A stretch of DNA of 23,847 nt from Ruminococcaceae bacterium UBA7067 (GCA_002493755.1 DKZT01000061.1:1-23847), one strand, 5' to 3'; counted from the first letter of the stretch, positions 7,600 to 15,857 are shown. Program-made: numbers and translations. The notes: a model not told the origin generated them from the sequence alone.

Positions 7600-7697
7600 G
7601 TTTTCTTATTGTATATTCAGCCGTTTATCAGGCTGATGTCGCATCTGTTTTGCCGGATTATGAACACGCTCTTGTTCTGTGCTGATAATTAATTCAA

Positions 7698-8678
7698 TTA
7701 TTCCTGACTGCTGCCCTTCTTGAATTTCTTGTAAACAATTAAGCCTGACAGAGCCAGAATTACAGCAGCAACTGCGATAACATAAATCAATATAAAGTTA
7801 CCCGTTTTGACAGTTCCTGCAACTTTTCCGCTTGTGTTATTTGTGCTTGATGTATTGCTGTTATTATTTGAAATAACCGTCTTTGTCGGAGCCGTTACGC
7901 TTGTTGGGTTAGTAGGATTAGATGGATTAGTCGGCTTCGTTGGGTCAACCGTTGCCGGTACTGTTGGTTTTTCCGTAGATGGGTCTGTTGGCTTAACGGA
8001 CGGAGCAGTTGTCGGCTTTTCGGTCGGAGCTGTAGTCGGTTTGTCAGTCGGTGCAGTAGTTGGCTTTTCGGTTGGCGCAGTAGTCGGTTTTTCAGTCGGC
8101 GGGTCAGTCGGTCTTGTCGGCTCTTCACCCTCGCCTGTGAAATAAGCGTTGTTCAATATAATGTAGTTATCCCAACCATTTGTGGATGCCGTAATTTCAA
8201 AGGTTAATACATCTACACCCTTTACACTGAAGCTTACCGGAACCTGATTGGTTTCTTCTGTGACGCCGCTGCCGTATAAATGGTTATTGTCGCCGTATAT
8301 TGCTATTTTTATGCTGGATTCAATTTCATATCCCGAAGTTAAGTTAAAACAAAATTGGTCAAATTTATTGTTCAACTTAAATGATACACTATAAGACATT
8401 GAACCTCTTTTGTGTACTTCATCCGGATTTGGATAATGATTCCATGCAGAATCAATATAGAACTGATATGCATTAGTACAGATATTTCCGTGCCTATCTT
8501 TTCCGTTGTACGGTGCACAGCTGTTTTTCTCAATATCGGAATTAAAGCTGAAATAACCCATTGTATCAAGATAAGTTTTGCTTGTTACTGCGCCTGCCGG
8601 AATCACAAATACGCTTAAGCTCAACATAAGAATAAGCGCAATACCGATAACAGACCTTAAGATTTTAGCTTGTTTCAT
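7698..8678 (-). CDS. Secreted, cell-surface anchored protein with NPCBM-like domain and PT-rich stalk
   Basis: The protein is 326 aa. Residues 1-30 are a signal peptide with likely cleavage after PAGA. Residues about 35-175 are a beta-rich domain in which KFDQFCFNLTSG, IKIAIYGDNNHLYGSG and PVSFSVKGVDVLTFEI resemble the NPCBM carbohydrate-binding fold; this is by eye. Residues about 180-255 are a stalk of PTEKPTTA repeats. The C terminus has VKTGN, a hydrophobic helix and KKFKKGSSQE, like a degenerate sortase signal of the (LP)xTG type or a plain membrane anchor. The start was moved 19 codons downstream to the ATG at 8678, which has GGAGG seven to ten bases ahead. It has its own promoter (8748-8776) and a terminator at 7555-7599. 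Likely role: glycan or host-surface contact. Confidence 0.85.
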   Translation of the reverse strand: MKQAKILRSVIGIALILMLSLSVFVIPAGAVTSKTYLDTMGYFSFNSDIEKNSCAPYNGKDRHGNICTNAYQFYIDSAWNHYPNPDEVHKRGSMSYSVSFKLNNKFDQFCFNLTSGYEIESSIKIAIYGDNNHLYGSGVTEETNQVPVSFSVKGVDVLTFEITASTNGWDNYIILNNAYFTGEGEEPTRPTDPPTEKPTTAPTEKPTTAPTDKPTTAPTEKPTTAPSVKPTDPSTEKPTVPATVDPTKPTNPSNPTNPTSVTAPTKTVISNNNSNTSSTNNTSGKVAGTVKTGNFILIYVIAVAAVILALSGLIVYKKFKKGSSQE

Positions 8679-8747
8679 AGGACTTTCCTCCTCGTTTATT
8701 TTTGTAAATTTACCAATAGCAAGAGCGTTGCTCATTGATGCAAATTT

Positions 8748-8776
8748 ATTATATATTTATTTGTTGAAAATTGCAA
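8748..8776 (-). promoter_or_regulatory. Promoter of the surface protein gene
   Basis: Minus-strand TTGCAA (8771-8776), 17-bp spacer, TATAAT (8748-8753). The leader of about 65 nt ends in GAGGAGGAAAG before the start codon. Confidence 0.8.
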
Positions 8777-8827
8777 GTATTTTTGCAAGATAATTTATAG
8801 CTATTTTTTACAGCAGTGTTTGAGCGC

Positions 8828-8860
8828 AAAAAATAACGGCATACGCTCTTTCGTACACCG
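8828..8860 (-). terminator. Terminator of the ribbon-helix-helix gene
   Basis: Minus-strand CGGTGTACG and CGTATGCCG pair over nine positions (two G-U) around a six-base loop and run into TTATTTTTTG. It separates the 55-residue gene from the surface protein promoter. Confidence 0.75.
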
Positions 8861-8879
8861 CTAAATTAATGAAGCTTTT

Positions 8880-9047
8880 TTACAAATCCTCTTTCGGCAA
8901 GTCGTTCAGTGCATATTCACAGCATTGAATTACAAGCTGATTAAATGAAACATCTTTTCGTGCCGCAAGCCGCTCAAGCTTTTCGATTAGCTCATTAGGC
9001 ATTCGTATTGTTTTATTTGAGGATTCAGGCTTTTTAACCACAAACAT
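8880..9047 (-). CDS. Small ribbon-helix-helix (Arc/CopG-type) DNA-binding protein
   Basis: A 55-residue gene. The core NKTIRMPNELIEKLERLAAR followed by KDVSFNQLVIQCCEYAL fits the ribbon-helix-helix fold: a short beta strand (NKTIRMP), helix A, the turn with VSFNQL, and helix B. The extended N terminus MFVVKKPESS is basic. GGAGGTG lies seven bases before ATG and a strong terminator follows at 8828-8860, which supports a real gene. It is upstream of, and parallel to, the surface protein gene. It may regulate itself through the palindrome at 9073-9086, or be an orphan antitoxin; no toxin partner is visible next to it. Confidence 0.85.
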   Translation of the reverse strand: MFVVKKPESSNKTIRMPNELIEKLERLAARKDVSFNQLVIQCCEYALNDLPKEDL

Positions 9048-9072
9048 TATTGCACCTCCGTTACATATTTAA

Positions 9073-9086
9073 TTTTACTTGTAAAA
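9073..9086. promoter_or_regulatory. Palindrome upstream of the ribbon-helix-helix gene, candidate operator
   Basis: TTTTAC-TT-GTAAAA is a perfect inverted repeat located 14 bases upstream of the SD sequence. Arc/CopG-type dimers bind such short palindromes, so autoregulation is plausible but inferred. Confidence 0.4.
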
Positions 9087-9225
9087 CCCAAAGATAAATA
9101 CAAGCAAAATTCAATTTATTATTGCAATGCAATTAACGCTTAAGATAAGCATTGCCAATGAACCGAGAATTAAACAATAATTGAATAAAAAAGCCATATA
9201 CGCTTAAATTAATCCCTAAATTGAT

Positions 9226-9270
9226 AAAAACTCACACCAAGACCTTTACACAGCCTTGGTGTGAGTTTTT
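9226..9270. terminator. Terminator of the trp operon, copy 2 of an exact 45-nt duplicate
   Basis: Identical over 45 nt to 7555-7599. In the minus direction it lies 79 nt past the trpA stop, after the heptad repeat, and ends in a U-run, so it is the likely end of the trp transcript. The two copies lie in the same orientation 1,671 bp apart. Confidence 0.88.
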
Positions 9271-9311
9271 TCATAGCATTATTTCAAACAAGCACAATTA
9301 TTCTTTATTCT

Positions 9312-9358
9312 TCAAATCTCAAAACTCTAAACTCAAAACTCTAAACTCTTCACTCTGC
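9312..9358 (-). repeat. GAGTTT-type period-7 repeat overlapping the 3' end of trpA
   Basis: Minus-strand heptads AGAGTTT, AGAGTTT, TGAGTTT, AGAGTTT and TGAGATT follow GCAGAGTGA. The repeat begins inside trpA: its first bases encode the last Ala-Glu and the TGA stop. Confidence 0.8.
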
Positions 9359-10129
9359 GGCGATAGCCGCCTTCATTTCCTTTACATAAGCCTTTACCGG
9401 CTCAACGCATTCCCTGCCGTACTGAGCACAGAGCTTTACTATCGCACTGCCCACTATAACTCCGTCGGCGAGCTGTGCCATTTGCTTTGCCTGCTCGGGT
9501 GTTGAAATACCAAAGCCGATTGCAGTGGGAATGTCGCTTACCTGCCGAACGCTCTTTATCATATTGCCGATATTAGTCTTGATTTCACTGCGAACGCCCG
9601 TAACACCCATTGACGAAACGCAGTATAAAAAGCCTGTGGCTTCCTTTGCTATCATCTTTATTCTGTTTTCGCTTGACGGTGTAATCATTGAAATGAAGTC
9701 AACGCCGTGCTTCTCGCAGTAAGGCGCAAGCTCCTCTTTTTCCTCATACGGAATATCGGGCACGATAAGAGCGTCAATTTTCAGCTCCTCGCATTTTGCA
9801 AGGAATTTTTCACAGCCGTAAACATATACGGGATTTATGTAGGTCATAAAAGCAAGCGGAAATTCGGGGATTATTTCCCTCACCTGCGATACCATATCGA
9901 AAATTTTATCCGTAGTCGCTCCTGCGCTTAAGGCTCTCTCGTCAGCCTGCTGAATGACAACGCCCTCGGCTACCGGGTCGGAAAACGGAATGCCGATTTC
10001 AATTAAATCAGCGCCGCTTTGCGCCATACCTATAATAAGCTTCTTTGTCGTGTCAAGGTCGGGGTCGCCTGCCGTTACAAAGGGGATAAACGCTTTTCCG
10101 TTTTTGAATGCATCAGCTGTCTTACTCAT
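9350..10129 (-). CDS. trpA: Tryptophan synthase alpha chain
   Basis: TrpA, 259 aa, cleaves indole-3-glycerol phosphate to indole and glyceraldehyde 3-phosphate and passes indole to TrpB. The catalytic Glu and Asp are in LIEIGIPFSDPVAEG, the N-terminal FIPFVTAGDPD strand is typical, and GFGISTPEQ and GVIVGSAIV hold the phosphate-binding loops. The frame opens three codons earlier with TTG, but ATG at 10129 has AGGAGT eight bases upstream and overlaps the trpB stop by 8 nt (ATGAGTAA). The last codons and the stop lie within a heptad repeat. Last gene of the operon; terminator at 9226-9270. Confidence 0.96.
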   Translation of the reverse strand: MSKTADAFKNGKAFIPFVTAGDPDLDTTKKLIIGMAQSGADLIEIGIPFSDPVAEGVVIQQADERALSAGATTDKIFDMVSQVREIIPEFPLAFMTYINPVYVYGCEKFLAKCEELKIDALIVPDIPYEEKEELAPYCEKHGVDFISMITPSSENRIKMIAKEATGFLYCVSSMGVTGVRSEIKTNIGNMIKSVRQVSDIPTAIGFGISTPEQAKQMAQLADGVIVGSAIVKLCAQYGRECVEPVKAYVKEMKAAIAAE

Positions 10130-11306
10130 ATATATCAACTCCTCTGTATCTTGCTATTGCGGCAACATCCTTGTCGCCTCTGCCCGAAAGGTTTACTACG
10201 ATTATCTTATCCTTGTCCATTGTCGGCGCAAGCTTCATTGCATACGCAACGGCGTGTGAGCTTTCAATCGCCGGGATAATACCCTCTGTGCGTGACAGAT
10301 ATTCAAAGGCTTCAACCGCCTCGTCATCTGTTATCGGCACATACTGCGCTCTGCCTGTGTCGTGAAGATTTGCGTGCTCGGGACCAACGCCGGGGTAGTC
10401 AAGACCTGCGGAAATCGAGTAAACAGGCGCAATCTGACCGTATTCGTCCTGGCAGAAGTATGACTTCATACCGTGAAAAACGCCGAGCGTGCCGTTAGCC
10501 ATTGTTGCGGCATTTTTCGGGTTGTCAACACCCAGTCCAGCCGCTTCACAGCCGATTAAGACCACTGATTCATCGGGGATAAACTCATAAAACGCTCCCA
10601 TTGCGTTGCTTCCGCCGCCTACACAGGCTAAAACAGCGTCAGGCAGTCTGCCCTCTTTTTCCAGAAGCTGAGATTTAATCTCCCTGCCGATAACGCTCTG
10701 AAAATCACGCACAATAGTCGGGAACGGGTGAGGTCCCATAACCGAGCCGAGAACGTAATGCGTGTCGCTTACTCGCCTTGTCCACTCTCTGAGCGTTTCG
10801 TTTACTGCGTCCTTGAGCGTTTGCGTTCCGCTTGTAACGGCGTGAACCTTTGCTCCTAAAAGCTCCATTCTGTATACATTCAGGGCTTGACGGTCGGTGT
10901 CCTCCTTGCCCATATAGATTTCACATTCCATACCCATCAGTGCGGCTACCGTTGCCGTTGCAACGCCGTGCTGACCTGCGCCTGTTTCGGCTATTACTCT
11001 CGTCTTGCCCATTCTCTTGGCTAGAAGAATCTGACCGATAACATTGTTGAGCTTGTGCGAGCCTGTGTGGTTCAAGTCCTCACGCTTTAAATAGATTTTT
11101 GCACCGCCCAAATCCTTAGTCATCTTCTCAGCATAGTAAAGCAGTGACGGCCGCCCTGCGTATTCTTTGAGCAGTGTTTCATACTCTTCTATAAATTCGG
11201 GGTCGTCCTTGTATTTGTTGTAAGCTTCTTCAAGCTCGTTTACGGCGTTCATCAGCGTTTCTGGTATGAACTGTCCGCCGTGAATACCAAATCTGCCCTT
11301 TGACAT
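10122..11306 (-). CDS. trpB: Tryptophan synthase beta chain
   Basis: TrpB, 394 aa, condenses indole with serine to form tryptophan. The PLP lysine is in REDLNHTGSHKLNNVIGQ, ETGAGQHGVATATVAA follows, and GGGSNAMG binds the PLP phosphate. Length and the N-terminal GRFGIHGGQFIPETLM fit TrpB1, the TrpA-associated form, rather than TrpB2. The ATG overlaps the trpF stop by one base (TAATG) and GAGTGAG lies upstream. Its 3' end supplies the SD for trpA, which should help keep the two subunits in balance. Confidence 0.97.
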   Translation of the reverse strand: MSKGRFGIHGGQFIPETLMNAVNELEEAYNKYKDDPEFIEEYETLLKEYAGRPSLLYYAEKMTKDLGGAKIYLKREDLNHTGSHKLNNVIGQILLAKRMGKTRVIAETGAGQHGVATATVAALMGMECEIYMGKEDTDRQALNVYRMELLGAKVHAVTSGTQTLKDAVNETLREWTRRVSDTHYVLGSVMGPHPFPTIVRDFQSVIGREIKSQLLEKEGRLPDAVLACVGGGSNAMGAFYEFIPDESVVLIGCEAAGLGVDNPKNAATMANGTLGVFHGMKSYFCQDEYGQIAPVYSISAGLDYPGVGPEHANLHDTGRAQYVPITDDEAVEAFEYLSRTEGIIPAIESSHAVAYAMKLAPTMDKDKIIVVNLSGRGDKDVAAIARYRGVDIYE

Positions 11307-11923
11307 TATTTCTCACTCCTGATTATTTTTATTATTTTCTCTATCTTTTCTCGGCTTTTAAAGCCGTTTTCCTCAACGCCTGTGCTTATATCAAGGCAGT
11401 ACGGCTTTACCGTTTTGTCTGCCTGTAAAACATTCTTGCAGTTAAGCCCTCCTGCAAGAAAGAACGGCTTTGAAAGCTTTTTCGGGATAAGCTCCCAGTT
11501 GAAGCTCTCGCCTATGCCGCCGTACTGCTCCTTGCGGTAGGTGTCGAGCAGCAGATAATCGCACGGCAATTTTTCCGCTTCAAGCACCTGCCTGCCCGAT
11601 TTGACACGCACAGCCTTGATTATCTGCTTGCCTGTTCTCAAGCTGACGGTTTTAATATATTCCTCGTCCTCGTCACCGTGAAGCTGAATTAAATCAATAG
11701 TTCCGCCGTTTGCTATGGCGCAGACGCAATTAATATCTTCGTTGACGAAAACGCCGACAGCCTTAATGCGGCTGTCAAGCCTTAGCTTAAGCGTTTTTGC
11801 AAGCTCAGGTGCAACATATCTTTTCGTGTTCGCAAATATAAAGCCGATGTAATCGGGCAGAAATTCGTTCACATAGTCTATGTCGCACTCTCGCTTAAGA
11901 CCGCAGATTTTTATCCTGCTCAT
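11306..11923 (-). CDS. trpF: Phosphoribosylanthranilate isomerase
   Basis: TrpF, 205 aa, converts N-(5-phosphoribosyl)anthranilate to the CdRP intermediate of tryptophan synthesis. The catalytic Cys is in RIKICGLKR and the general-acid Asp in YLLLDTYRKEQYGGIGESFNW; the GG of AGGLNCKNV and SGTG-like DISTGVEENG form the phosphate site. Separate from TrpC, not fused. Its start overlaps the trpC stop by 4 nt (ATGA) and its stop overlaps trpB by one base. Confidence 0.95.
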   Translation of the reverse strand: MSRIKICGLKRECDIDYVNEFLPDYIGFIFANTKRYVAPELAKTLKLRLDSRIKAVGVFVNEDINCVCAIANGGTIDLIQLHGDEDEEYIKTVSLRTGKQIIKAVRVKSGRQVLEAEKLPCDYLLLDTYRKEQYGGIGESFNWELIPKKLSKPFFLAGGLNCKNVLQADKTVKPYCLDISTGVEENGFKSREKIEKIIKIIRSEK

Positions 11924-12705
11924 AGCTCACCGCCGTTTAATTCTCTCAGCGCCGCCGTCTTGTCCCCGGCTCTCATTAGCGTTTCACCGATAAGCACGGC
12001 GTCAACGTCATTTTCCCCGAGTGCGGCTATGTCCTCGGCTGTTTTTATTCCGCTCTCGGCTACAAAAACACATTCCTTTGGAACAAGCCTGCGCAGTCTT
12101 AAGCAGTTGCCTATATCAACGGTGAAGTCCTTTAAATTCCTGTTGTTCACGCCGATGATATCTGCGCCTGCACTTAAAGCCTTTTCGACCTCGTATTCAT
12201 CGTGCGCTTCGACAAGAGCCGACAAGCCGAGCGTGCGGCAAATCTCAATATACCTCTTTATCGTGTCGGTGTCAAGCAGTGCGCAGATTAAAAGCACCGC
12301 AGAAGCGCCGATAAGCTTCGCCGTGTAAATCTGATGCTCGTCAACCGTGAAGTCCTTGCGGATAATCGGGAGTGAAACCGCTTTTGATATTTCGCTTAAG
12401 TAACCGGCGCTGCCCTTGAAGTAGTAAGGCTCGGTCAGCACGGAAATTGCCGATGCGCCTGCCCTTTCATAAGCCTTTGCTATCTCAAGATACGGAAAGT
12501 CCTCGGCGATAATGCCCTTTGACGGCGAAGCCTTTTTCACCTCGCAGATGTAGGACAGCCGACCCTTTTTCAACGCCTTGAAAAACGGAAAGCCTGTGTC
12601 TGTGTTCATCGCCAGAGCCGCTTTTTTTGCCTCCTCGGTTGAAAGCCTTTGCTTTTCCTGCTCAATTCTTGTTTTTGTTTTTGCCACTATTTCATCAAGT
12701 ATCAT
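11920..12705 (-). CDS. trpC: Indole-3-glycerol phosphate synthase
   Basis: TrpC, 261 aa, closes the indole ring by decarboxylating CdRP. Signature segments are ICEVKKASPSKGII with the catalytic lysine, RKDFTVDEHQIY, GVNNRNLKDFTVD and ESGIKTAEDI. The ATG at 12705 has GGTGAT about five bases upstream. A 66-nt gap to trpD, the longest inside the operon, contains two AAGCTT copies separated by 15 nt and followed on the minus strand by TTT, which could form a weak intra-operon hairpin. It overlaps trpF by 4 nt. Confidence 0.96.
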   Translation of the reverse strand: MILDEIVAKTKTRIEQEKQRLSTEEAKKAALAMNTDTGFPFFKALKKGRLSYICEVKKASPSKGIIAEDFPYLEIAKAYERAGASAISVLTEPYYFKGSAGYLSEISKAVSLPIIRKDFTVDEHQIYTAKLIGASAVLLICALLDTDTIKRYIEICRTLGLSALVEAHDEYEVEKALSAGADIIGVNNRNLKDFTVDIGNCLRLRRLVPKECVFVAESGIKTAEDIAALGENDVDAVLIGETLMRAGDKTAALRELNGGEL

Positions 12706-12771
12706 AGTATCACCAAATTATCAGTTAGTTTTGAGTTATTAATAAAAAGCTTAACCCCCATAACTCCAAGC

Positions 12772-13788
12772 TTAATTATCAAAGCTGTTTGTCGCCTTTA
12801 CAAGCTTTTCAAGCTGTGCCTTAGCCTTGCCCGAATCTATGGACTCAGCGGCAAGCTGAACGCCGTCCTCTATCGACTGCGCCTTGCCTGCAAGGTACAG
12901 CACAACGCCTGAATTCAAAAGCACTATATCACGCTTTGCGCCCTTTTCGCCGTCAAGAATCTCTAAGGCTGTCTGTGCATTTTCCTGTGCGTTGTCGCCG
13001 ACAAGCTCATCTCCTGTGCAAAGCTTAAAGCCATACTGCTCAGGGTCGATAACAAACTCCGTTAAGCTTTCTCCGTTTATCTCGCAGACAGCCGTTTTGT
13101 CCGTGAGCGTTATCTCGTCAAGTCCGTCAATGCCGTGAACAACCATACCTCTCTTAACGCCGAGCTTCTGAAGCACCTCGGCTATTGGGCGGACTAGCTC
13201 GTGCGAATACACGCCGATAAGGTTTATTTCTGCGCCTGTCGGGTTTGCCAAAGGCCCTAATATATTGAATACCGTTCTTATTCCAAGCTCCTGTCTTACG
13301 GGTGCGGCATACTTCATTGAAGAATGATAAATAGGTGCGAACATAAAGCAGATTCCGCACTCCTTAAGCACCTGCTCGTTCTGCTCGGGTGCAAGGTCAA
13401 GCCTGACTCCCAGCGCCTTCAGAACATCAGCCGCACCGCACTTGCTTGACACACTGCGGTTGCCGTGCTTTGCAACAGGCACTCCTGCGCCTGATATAAC
13501 AAAGCCGCTTACCGTTGAGATATTAAAGGTGTTTGCGTTGTCGCCGCCTGTTCCGACAATCTCGGCAACAGTGAAATCACGCTTAAGCTTCTCCCCCTTT
13601 TCTCTCATTACGCTGGCGCAGGCTGAAATCTCGGTCGGAGTTTCGCCCTTTATTCTGAGTGCAGTCAGGAATGACGCAATCTGTGCGTTAGTAGCCTCGC
13701 CCGACATAATCTGGTTCATAACAGCCTTTGTTTCGTCAAACTCAAGGCTCTGTCCGTTTATAAGCTTATCTATTGTATTTTTAATCAA
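12772..13788 (-). CDS. trpD: Anthranilate phosphoribosyltransferase
   Basis: TrpD adds phosphoribose from PRPP to anthranilate. It shows VGTGGDNANTFNIST (PRPP pyrophosphate loop), KHGNRSVSSKCGAADVL, and IMSGEATNAQIASFLTALRI near the N terminus. I place the start at TTG 13788 (338 aa, MIKNTIDKLINGQ), since AAAGGA lies nine bases upstream and homologues start this way. An ATG at 13797 abuts that SD with no spacing, and a TTG at 13806 is the longest option. With the 13788 start the overlap with trpG is 8 nt, the same as at trpB/trpA. Not fused to TrpG. Confidence 0.93.
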   Translation of the reverse strand: MIKNTIDKLINGQSLEFDETKAVMNQIMSGEATNAQIASFLTALRIKGETPTEISACASVMREKGEKLKRDFTVAEIVGTGGDNANTFNISTVSGFVISGAGVPVAKHGNRSVSSKCGAADVLKALGVRLDLAPEQNEQVLKECGICFMFAPIYHSSMKYAAPVRQELGIRTVFNILGPLANPTGAEINLIGVYSHELVRPIAEVLQKLGVKRGMVVHGIDGLDEITLTDKTAVCEINGESLTEFVIDPEQYGFKLCTGDELVGDNAQENAQTALEILDGEKGAKRDIVLLNSGVVLYLAGKAQSIEDGVQLAAESIDSGKAKAQLEKLVKATNSFDN

Positions 13789-14368
13789 TGTAATCATTCC
13801 TTTCAATACTCAGAAAATTCTTCATCATCACTGCGCCGCTGTCTGTAAGTATCGACTCGGGGTGAAATTGCAGTCCGTAGATATTAAAGCTCTTGTGCGC
13901 CACCGCCATAATTTCACCCTTTTCATCGGCGGCAGTGACCTTAAGGCAGCTTGGCAGGCTTTCTCGCTGTGCAATAAGCGAATGGTAACGTGCGACTCTT
14001 TCCTTATTCTTAAGACCGTCAAAAACCTTGCAGGAGGCGTCTATGTCGACAACACTCGGCTTGCCGTGCATAAGCTCGTATGCGTGAACGACCTTGCCGC
14101 CGAGAGCCTCGTAAATCGCCTGATGTCCCAGGCAAACACCGAGAATCGGCACGCAGCGCCCAAGCTCCCTGACTGCCTGCTCACACACTCCGGCTTTTGA
14201 CGGATGCCCGGGGCCCGGCGAGAGAATAATGTGCGAGGGCTTAAGCTCTTTGATTTCATCTGTCGTCATTTCGTCATTTCTTATAACCCTTATATCGCTG
14301 TTGAAGCTTCCTGCAAGCTGATAGAGGTTGTAGGAAAAGCTGTCGTAATTATCTATTAAAAGTATCAT
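13781..14368 (-). CDS. trpG: Anthranilate synthase component II, glutamine amidotransferase
   Basis: TrpG, 195 aa, releases ammonia from glutamine for TrpE. The class I amidotransferase triad is visible: Cys in PILGVCLGHQAIYEALGG, and His and Glu in LQFHPESILT. ILSPGPGHPSKAG and the N-terminal LLIDNYDSFSYNLYQ are diagnostic. AGGAGG lies seven bases before the ATG at 14368; a GTG one codon earlier is less well spaced. The gap after the trpE stop is 12 nt. The same type of subunit can serve p-aminobenzoate synthase, but the operon makes tryptophan the main role. Confidence 0.95.
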   Translation of the reverse strand: MILLIDNYDSFSYNLYQLAGSFNSDIRVIRNDEMTTDEIKELKPSHIILSPGPGHPSKAGVCEQAVRELGRCVPILGVCLGHQAIYEALGGKVVHAYELMHGKPSVVDIDASCKVFDGLKNKERVARYHSLIAQRESLPSCLKVTAADEKGEIMAVAHKSFNIYGLQFHPESILTDSGAVMMKNFLSIERNDYID

Positions 14369-14380
14369 CACTGCCCCTCC

Positions 14381-15841
14381 TTAATACATCTCAATTTCTG
14401 CGGCTGTTTCTATTGCGTTTATAACAGCTCTTGCTTTGCTTGCCGTTTCCTCATATTCGCTTTCGGGTACGCTGTCGGCAACAATTCCTGCTCCTGCCTG
14501 AACATAAACCTTGCCGCCGCTTTTTACACCCATCCTGATAGCTATGCACACATCTGTGTTGCCGCTGAAATCAACATAGCCTATCGCTCCGCCATAGATG
14601 TTTCTCGGCTCGGGTTCAAGCTGCTCAATAATCTCACAGGCTCTTATCTTCGGCGCACCCGACAGAGTTCCTGCCGGCAAAAGCGACCCGATAGCGTCAA
14701 ATGCGTCACAGCCGTCCTTTATGTCGCCCTCTACCTCCGAGCAAATGTGCATTATCCTTGAGTAGCGATGAACCTGCTTATACTCCGTAACCTCAACACT
14801 GCCGATTTTTGCGATTCTGCCAATGTCGTTTCTGCCTAAATCGACAAGCATATTATGCTCGGCAAGCTCCTTTTCGTCCGCTAAAAGCTCCGCTTCAAGC
14901 GCGTCGTCCTCTGCGGCATTTTTGCCCCTCAGGCGTGAGCCTGCTATCGGATAGGTTGACAGCCTGCCGTTTTTCAGTCTTACCAGCGTTTCGGGTGAGG
15001 AACACATTATCTCCTTGCCGCCGAGCTTCATAAACACCATATACGGCGACGGATTTGTAGTGCGAAGCACACGGTAGGCGTCAAGCAGACTGCCGTCATA
15101 GCTTGCCTCAAACCGTCTTGACACAACACACTGAAAAATATCTCCGTCATAGATGTACTTCTTGGTTTTTTCAACCATTTTGCAGAAGTCCTCTTTTGAG
15201 AAATTGCAGTCAAATTTCACATCTCTCGGCGTGTACTGCTGTGCAATAGGCGAATGGTCGGTGATTAAATCTATTATATTCTGAATATCGTTTAAAGCCT
15301 TTTCGTACTGAGCGTAAAGGTCGTTTGTTTTCATATTAACTATGATAGTGATTTTCTGGCTTAAGTGGTCATAGGCGATAACCTTGTCGGCAAGCAGCAA
15401 ATCAAAATCGTTGAATTCTCCGCTTTTGAGGTCTAAAACAGGCTCGGCATAGCCAATCATATTGTAGCCGAAGTATCCGACCAAGCCGCCGGTGAACGGC
15501 GGTATGTCCTCAAGCTTTGGGGTTTTATAGCTTTTCATATACTCACGCAAAACCTCAAGCGGCTTATCGCTGTGACAGCTTGCGCTGCCCTCACCCTCAA
15601 CCGTAACAACGCCGTCTTTGCAATAAATCCTGGCTTTCGGGTCAAAGCCGATAAATGAGTAGCGTCCCCATTTTTCGCCGCCCTCTACGCTTTCAAGCAG
15701 GAAGAATTCTTTTTTATACTTTGCAATCCTGCGTATAAGGTTAATCGGAGTTGTCAAATCGGCATAAATCTCTTTGCAGATTGGAATAATGTCGTAATCC
15801 TCTGCAAGTTCTTTTACTGTTTCAAAGCTTGGTTTTATCAC
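14381..15841 (-). CDS. trpE: Anthranilate synthase component I
   Basis: TrpE, 486 aa from a GTG start, makes anthranilate from chorismate with TrpG. The N-terminal domain holds FLLESVEGGEKWGRYSFIG, in which LLES is the tryptophan feedback site; the chorismate-binding domain holds STYPIAGSRLRGKN, EHNMLVDLGRNDIGR, LLPAGTLSGAPK and YGGAIGYVDFSG. The open frame extends 97 codons further, but that stretch is the T-box RNA. GTG at 15841 has AAAGGA nine bases ahead and gives the expected N terminus (IKPSFETVKELAEDYD). First gene of the operon; transcription depends on the leader described at 15902-16176. Confidence 0.95.
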   Translation of the reverse strand: MIKPSFETVKELAEDYDIIPICKEIYADLTTPINLIRRIAKYKKEFFLLESVEGGEKWGRYSFIGFDPKARIYCKDGVVTVEGEGSASCHSDKPLEVLREYMKSYKTPKLEDIPPFTGGLVGYFGYNMIGYAEPVLDLKSGEFNDFDLLLADKVIAYDHLSQKITIIVNMKTNDLYAQYEKALNDIQNIIDLITDHSPIAQQYTPRDVKFDCNFSKEDFCKMVEKTKKYIYDGDIFQCVVSRRFEASYDGSLLDAYRVLRTTNPSPYMVFMKLGGKEIMCSSPETLVRLKNGRLSTYPIAGSRLRGKNAAEDDALEAELLADEKELAEHNMLVDLGRNDIGRIAKIGSVEVTEYKQVHRYSRIMHICSEVEGDIKDGCDAFDAIGSLLPAGTLSGAPKIRACEIIEQLEPEPRNIYGGAIGYVDFSGNTDVCIAIRMGVKSGGKVYVQAGAGIVADSVPESEYEETASKARAVINAIETAAEIEMY

Positions 15842-15857
15842 AAAAACACATCCTTTC

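Noticed and set aside
7895..8128. Tandem 24-nt units read as a possible CRISPR array
   Set aside because: Units are codon-phased Pro-Thr repeats with no distinct spacers.
7807..8145. Plus-strand open frame of 112 codons with VGFSVGAVVG repeats
   Set aside because: It is the reverse complement of the PTEKPTTA repeat of the surface protein; the repeat alone creates the open frame, and no SD is present.
13442..14200. Plus-strand open frame of 252 codons opposite trpD and trpG
   Set aside because: Long, but fully antisense to two clear trp genes, with no promoter or SD of its own seen.
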